Assembly (NCBI GenBank): GCA_015232935.1
Contig: JADFYT010000088.1
Coordinates: 1 to 8,706, forward strand
Direction of reading: 5' to 3'
Origin: Desulfamplus sp.
Lineage (GTDB): Bacteria > Desulfobacterota > Desulfobacteria > Desulfobacterales > Desulfobacteraceae
DNA: 8,706 nucleotides
The position numbers and the translations under genes are program-made. This document shows, one piece after another, positions 7,038-8,706 of the stretch (its first letter is position 1; each line of letters begins with the position of its first letter). The notes beneath the pieces are model-generated. The model searched no databases and was not told where the DNA came from. It was given only the letters and a program-made list of their open reading frames with translations.

Positions 7038-7700
7038 TCAGACATCCTGTTTTAACTCAAGAAGTTTGCCAATATCAGCCATACTGGCCACATGACAATC
7101 GGCAATTAACAACGGATTTTTAAAAGCTGCAAACCAGGTACCAGCACTCATAGCAGCAAGCTGATCATATTCAGAATCTCCTACAAACAAAATTTGTTCA
7201 GGTGAAAAATGAAGAGTCTTCATTATTTTTAGCAACTCATCCGGTGCCGGTTTTGGATTTTTAACATCCGCGGCTGTTACCACCATCTCAAAAAGAGATC
7301 CCATGTCATGTATCTTGAGAACATCGGCCATTGTATTTGTCCTGTTTGTAGCAATACATCTTGCATATCCACAACGACTCAAATCTTCCAGAAGTTCATT
7401 TAATCCTGACTCTGCATTCATATACTGGATGAAGCTGTGATACCCCATATCTTTCATAAAGGCATATACGCTCTCCATGGAGTCCATTTCAGGAAAAAGG
7501 TAGTCAAGAGCCTCTTTTACAGTGAACATGTGGACAAGCCTGAACTGTTCATCGCTAAGATCTGGCTTGCCAAAATGGTCAAGAAGGGTATTGTAGTACA
7601 TCCTGTTAGCCTGAGCAGTATCAAAAAGAACTCCATCGCAGTCAAAAACAACAGCCTTTATTTTTTTTATATCTATTTCTAATTTGTTGGACAGTGGCAT
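7038..7700 (-). CDS. HAD-superfamily phosphatase, phosphoglycolate-phosphatase-like
   Basis: A 220-residue haloacid-dehalogenase-family hydrolase with all four signature motifs: motif I DCDGVLFDT with nucleophile D20 and acid/base D22, motif II ATNR (T118), motif III NPKPAP with K150, and motif IV GDSEYDQ (D175, D179). The helical cap between motif I and II (about 30-100) is the C1 type of the phosphoglycolate phosphatase/beta-phosphoglucomutase branch. The substrate cannot be told from sequence: 2-phosphoglycolate, a sugar phosphate or a nucleotide are all possible. No signal peptide is seen. It begins 39 nt after the DUF1573 stop and is probably co-transcribed with it; the ribosome site before ATG 7700 is weak (GAAAG). 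It ends TGA followed directly by TAA. No clear terminator follows. Confidence 0.88.
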   Translation of the reverse strand: MPLSNKLEIDIKKIKAVVFDCDGVLFDTAQANRMYYNTLLDHFGKPDLSDEQFRLVHMFTVKEALDYLFPEMDSMESVYAFMKDMGYHSFIQYMNAESGLNELLEDLSRCGYARCIATNRTNTMADVLKIHDMGSLFEMVVTAADVKNPKPAPDELLKIMKTLHFSPEQILFVGDSEYDQLAAMSAGTWFAAFKNPLLIADCHVASMADIGKLLELKQDV

Positions 7701-7739
7701 ATCAACACTTTCAATGTTTTGCCCGTCAGCAAACAGGCG

Positions 7740-8690
7740 TTAATCAGTTACATTTCCAAATACACTAATTTTAATTTCGGGCAGAACACTGCTGTCAGTT
7801 TCAAGGAGAACCGAATCAAAGTAACGACCAGCCTTTTCCCTTGTATTTACCACGATCAGCTCCCAGCTTCCGGCGGGTATTTCCGATTGTTCAAGCTGAA
7901 CAAAGATATTTGTACCATCACTCAATTGCAATGATTTTACAGAAAACGGGTATTTTTCAACCGGTGTTATTTTAACTGTCATCCTGATATTCCGGGAGAC
8001 CGAACCGGAAAGCCTGACCACACCTGGAGAGATACTTACCAGGTTTTCCACAGTACCGGAAATTTTCAACTCCTTGACCGCGTTTGCTGTATCGTTTGTG
8101 TAAACCTTGATCATCTTGCTTACTGTTTTACCCAGATAACCCTTTGTGTCAACCTTTATCTGTATCCTGCCCTCCCCACCCGGGGGAATTTTTCTGTCAT
8201 AGGAGACAGCGGTGCAACCTCAATCGGTTTTGACTTTCCTGATCAACAGAAAATCATTGCCAATATTTTTAACTATAAAATCATGAACTACCCGAGTACC
8301 ATCAGGAACCGGTTTAAATACAAACTCAGGGTCTTTAAAGTCCGCTATCGGAGTTCTAATATCTGCTCTGGAAGCTCTGATCCCAATTTCTGATCCGGGA
8401 GTTCTGATTTCTGCTTCCCCGGCAATTGCTGATTGAGATTCAAAAAACTCGGAGCAAAGCATCACTGCCAGGGCAAAGGATATAACCGCAACAGCAAGCG
8501 GAAGCTGGCCTGGTATAATTATTATTTTGTTGCCCAGGAATTTCAATCCAGCAAAAATTGCAGCCAGGCGGCTTGTGTTACCGTGAAAATGCATCCTGAT
8601 TCTCATGATTCTGGGGTGGCCGTAATTTGACCATGACTGCTTGTTGACATTTCTTGATGAACACATAATTTGAACTTTTTTATAACTCAA
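7740..8690 (-). CDS. DUF1573 protein with in-frame TGA, probable selenoprotein
   Basis: One reading frame of 316 codons plus TAA, broken only by TGA at 8222-8220 (codon 157). Before it: a hydrophobic export segment PLAVAVISFALAVML (64-78), a possible cleavage site SAIA-GEA (about 90/91), a repetitive linker (93-115), and the first half of a DUF1573 domain (FKDPEFVFKPVPDGTRVVHDF..., 118-156). After it: GCTAVSYDRKIPPGG and the rest of the domain, then a second beta-rich region up to residue 316. DUF1573 proteins normally read CGCT here, so TGA replaces the first Cys; selenocysteine insertion is the best explanation, with recent nonsense mutation or sequencing error as alternatives. DUF1573 is an Ig-like, usually exported domain of unknown function. 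The start is uncertain: TTG 8690 has AGAGGA 7 nt upstream, but the frame stays open to the window edge; ATG 8606 or TTG 8546 (the latter giving a normal-length signal peptide) are alternatives. The HAD gene follows. Confidence 0.75.
8172..8209 (-). promoter_or_regulatory. Candidate SECIS hairpins after the TGA
   Basis: In mRNA sense, hairpin A (8209-8194) has the 5-bp stem CTGTC/GACAG with loop TCCTAT and starts 10 nt after the TGA, the spacing of the E. coli fdhF element, but its loop lacks the usual G. Hairpin B (8188-8172) has a stem of about 6 bp (TTCCCC/GGGGAG, one wobble) with loop CGGGT, which has the G, but that G is 38 nt from the TGA, at or beyond the usual upper limit. Either or a combined fold might recruit SelB. 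Confidence 0.35.
8220..8222 (-). other. In-frame TGA codon at a conserved Cys position
   Basis: The codon order is AAA ACC GAT TGA GGT TGC ACC, i.e. K-T-D-(TGA)-G-C-T. Coordinates 8690, 8222 and 7740 are all in one frame. TGA differs from the Cys codons TGC/TGT by one base, as is usual for Sec/Cys homologue pairs. Ordinary TGA stop use is kept elsewhere (the HAD gene ends TGA-TAA), so global reassignment is unlikely. Confidence 0.7.
8346..8414 (-). repeat. Degenerate three-unit repeat in the DUF1573 linker
   Basis: Between the export segment and the DUF1573 domain the protein reads AEIRTPG / SEIGIRASR / ADIRTPI (residues 93-115): three similar units of 7 to 9 residues. The DNA is also repeated (ATCAGAACTCC, ATCAGAGCTTCC, ATTAGAACTCC), so this looks like recent tandem duplication in a flexible linker. 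Confidence 0.55.
8608..8633 (+). repeat. GGGGTGGCC element, second copy
   Basis: ATTCTGGGGTGGCC (8608-8621) repeats the 4854-4866 element with one extra T, followed by GTAATTTGACC. It lies inside the N-terminal part of the DUF1573 frame (minus strand), so residues encoded here may come from an inserted repeat rather than the original gene, or may lie before the true start. TCAAATTA occurs twice on the minus strand nearby (around 8631 and 8672). Confidence 0.35.
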
Positions 8691-8706
8691 TATGAAGTCC
8701 TCTGTT

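Noticed and set aside
7740..8114. Separate 124-residue gene starting at ATG 8114
   Set aside because: It lacks a ribosome site and begins in the middle of the DUF1573 domain; the same frame continues upstream through the TGA to the first half of the domain.
8220..8690. DUF1573 gene as a plain pseudogene
   Set aside because: Not excluded, but the only defect is a TGA at the conserved Cys, and there is no frameshift or further stop in the downstream half.
1..8706. CRISPR array, tRNA or rRNA
   Set aside because: No regularly spaced repeats, no cloverleaf and no conserved rRNA segments were seen.

Overview
The window looks like chromosomal DNA of a sulfate-reducing bacterium, most likely a Desulfobacterota/Desulfobacterales member. 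The strongest pointer is a complete ATP sulfurylase of the dissimilatory type with a CxxC...CPH zinc site. A DUF134 regulator, a DUF1573 export-type protein, moderate-to-low GC and an apparent selenocysteine codon agree with that. This assignment is inference; there is no rRNA gene or other marker here.

Layout. 1-479 is AT-rich and non-coding. 480-3539 (+) is a two-gene operon: a hydantoinase/oxoprolinase-family ATPase-fold protein (480-2210) and, 18 nt on, a histone-deacetylase-family amidohydrolase (2229-3539) with an extra C-terminal CxxC/CxxC module. A pair of related small palindromes and a terminator follow. 3711-4781 (+) is the EF-P lysyltransferase EpmA. The convergent gap 4782-4900 holds short dispersed repeats. 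4901-5308 (-) is a DUF134 DNA-binding protein with its own TATAAT promoter and a palindrome next to the -35. 5529-6806 (-) is sat, with a strong terminator, a near-consensus promoter and a perfect 9+9 inverted repeat lying over the -10 and predicted start site. 7038-7700 (-) is a HAD phosphatase. 7740-8690 (-) is a DUF1573 protein.

The most notable item is the last gene. Its frame is open from the right edge of the window to 7740 except for one TGA at 8222-8220. That TGA sits exactly where DUF1573 proteins carry the first Cys of their CGCT motif, and the conserved domain continues in the same frame on both sides (VKTD-TGA-GCTAVSYDRKIPPGG). The simplest reading is a selenoprotein (Sec-Gly-Cys-Thr). 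A conventional gene caller would split it into two hypothetical proteins. Hairpins lie just downstream of the TGA, but neither is a textbook bacterial SECIS.

Functionally the window is a set of short independent units: sulfate activation (sat), translation-factor modification (epmA), a possible amide-hydrolysis pair (hyuA-like plus HDAC-like), a regulator, and an envelope protein followed by a phosphatase. Short GGGGTGGCC-containing repeats at 4858 and 8613, plus a 28-nt repeat at 33 and 4822, suggest old mobile-element or repeat-family activity. No transposase gene is present.
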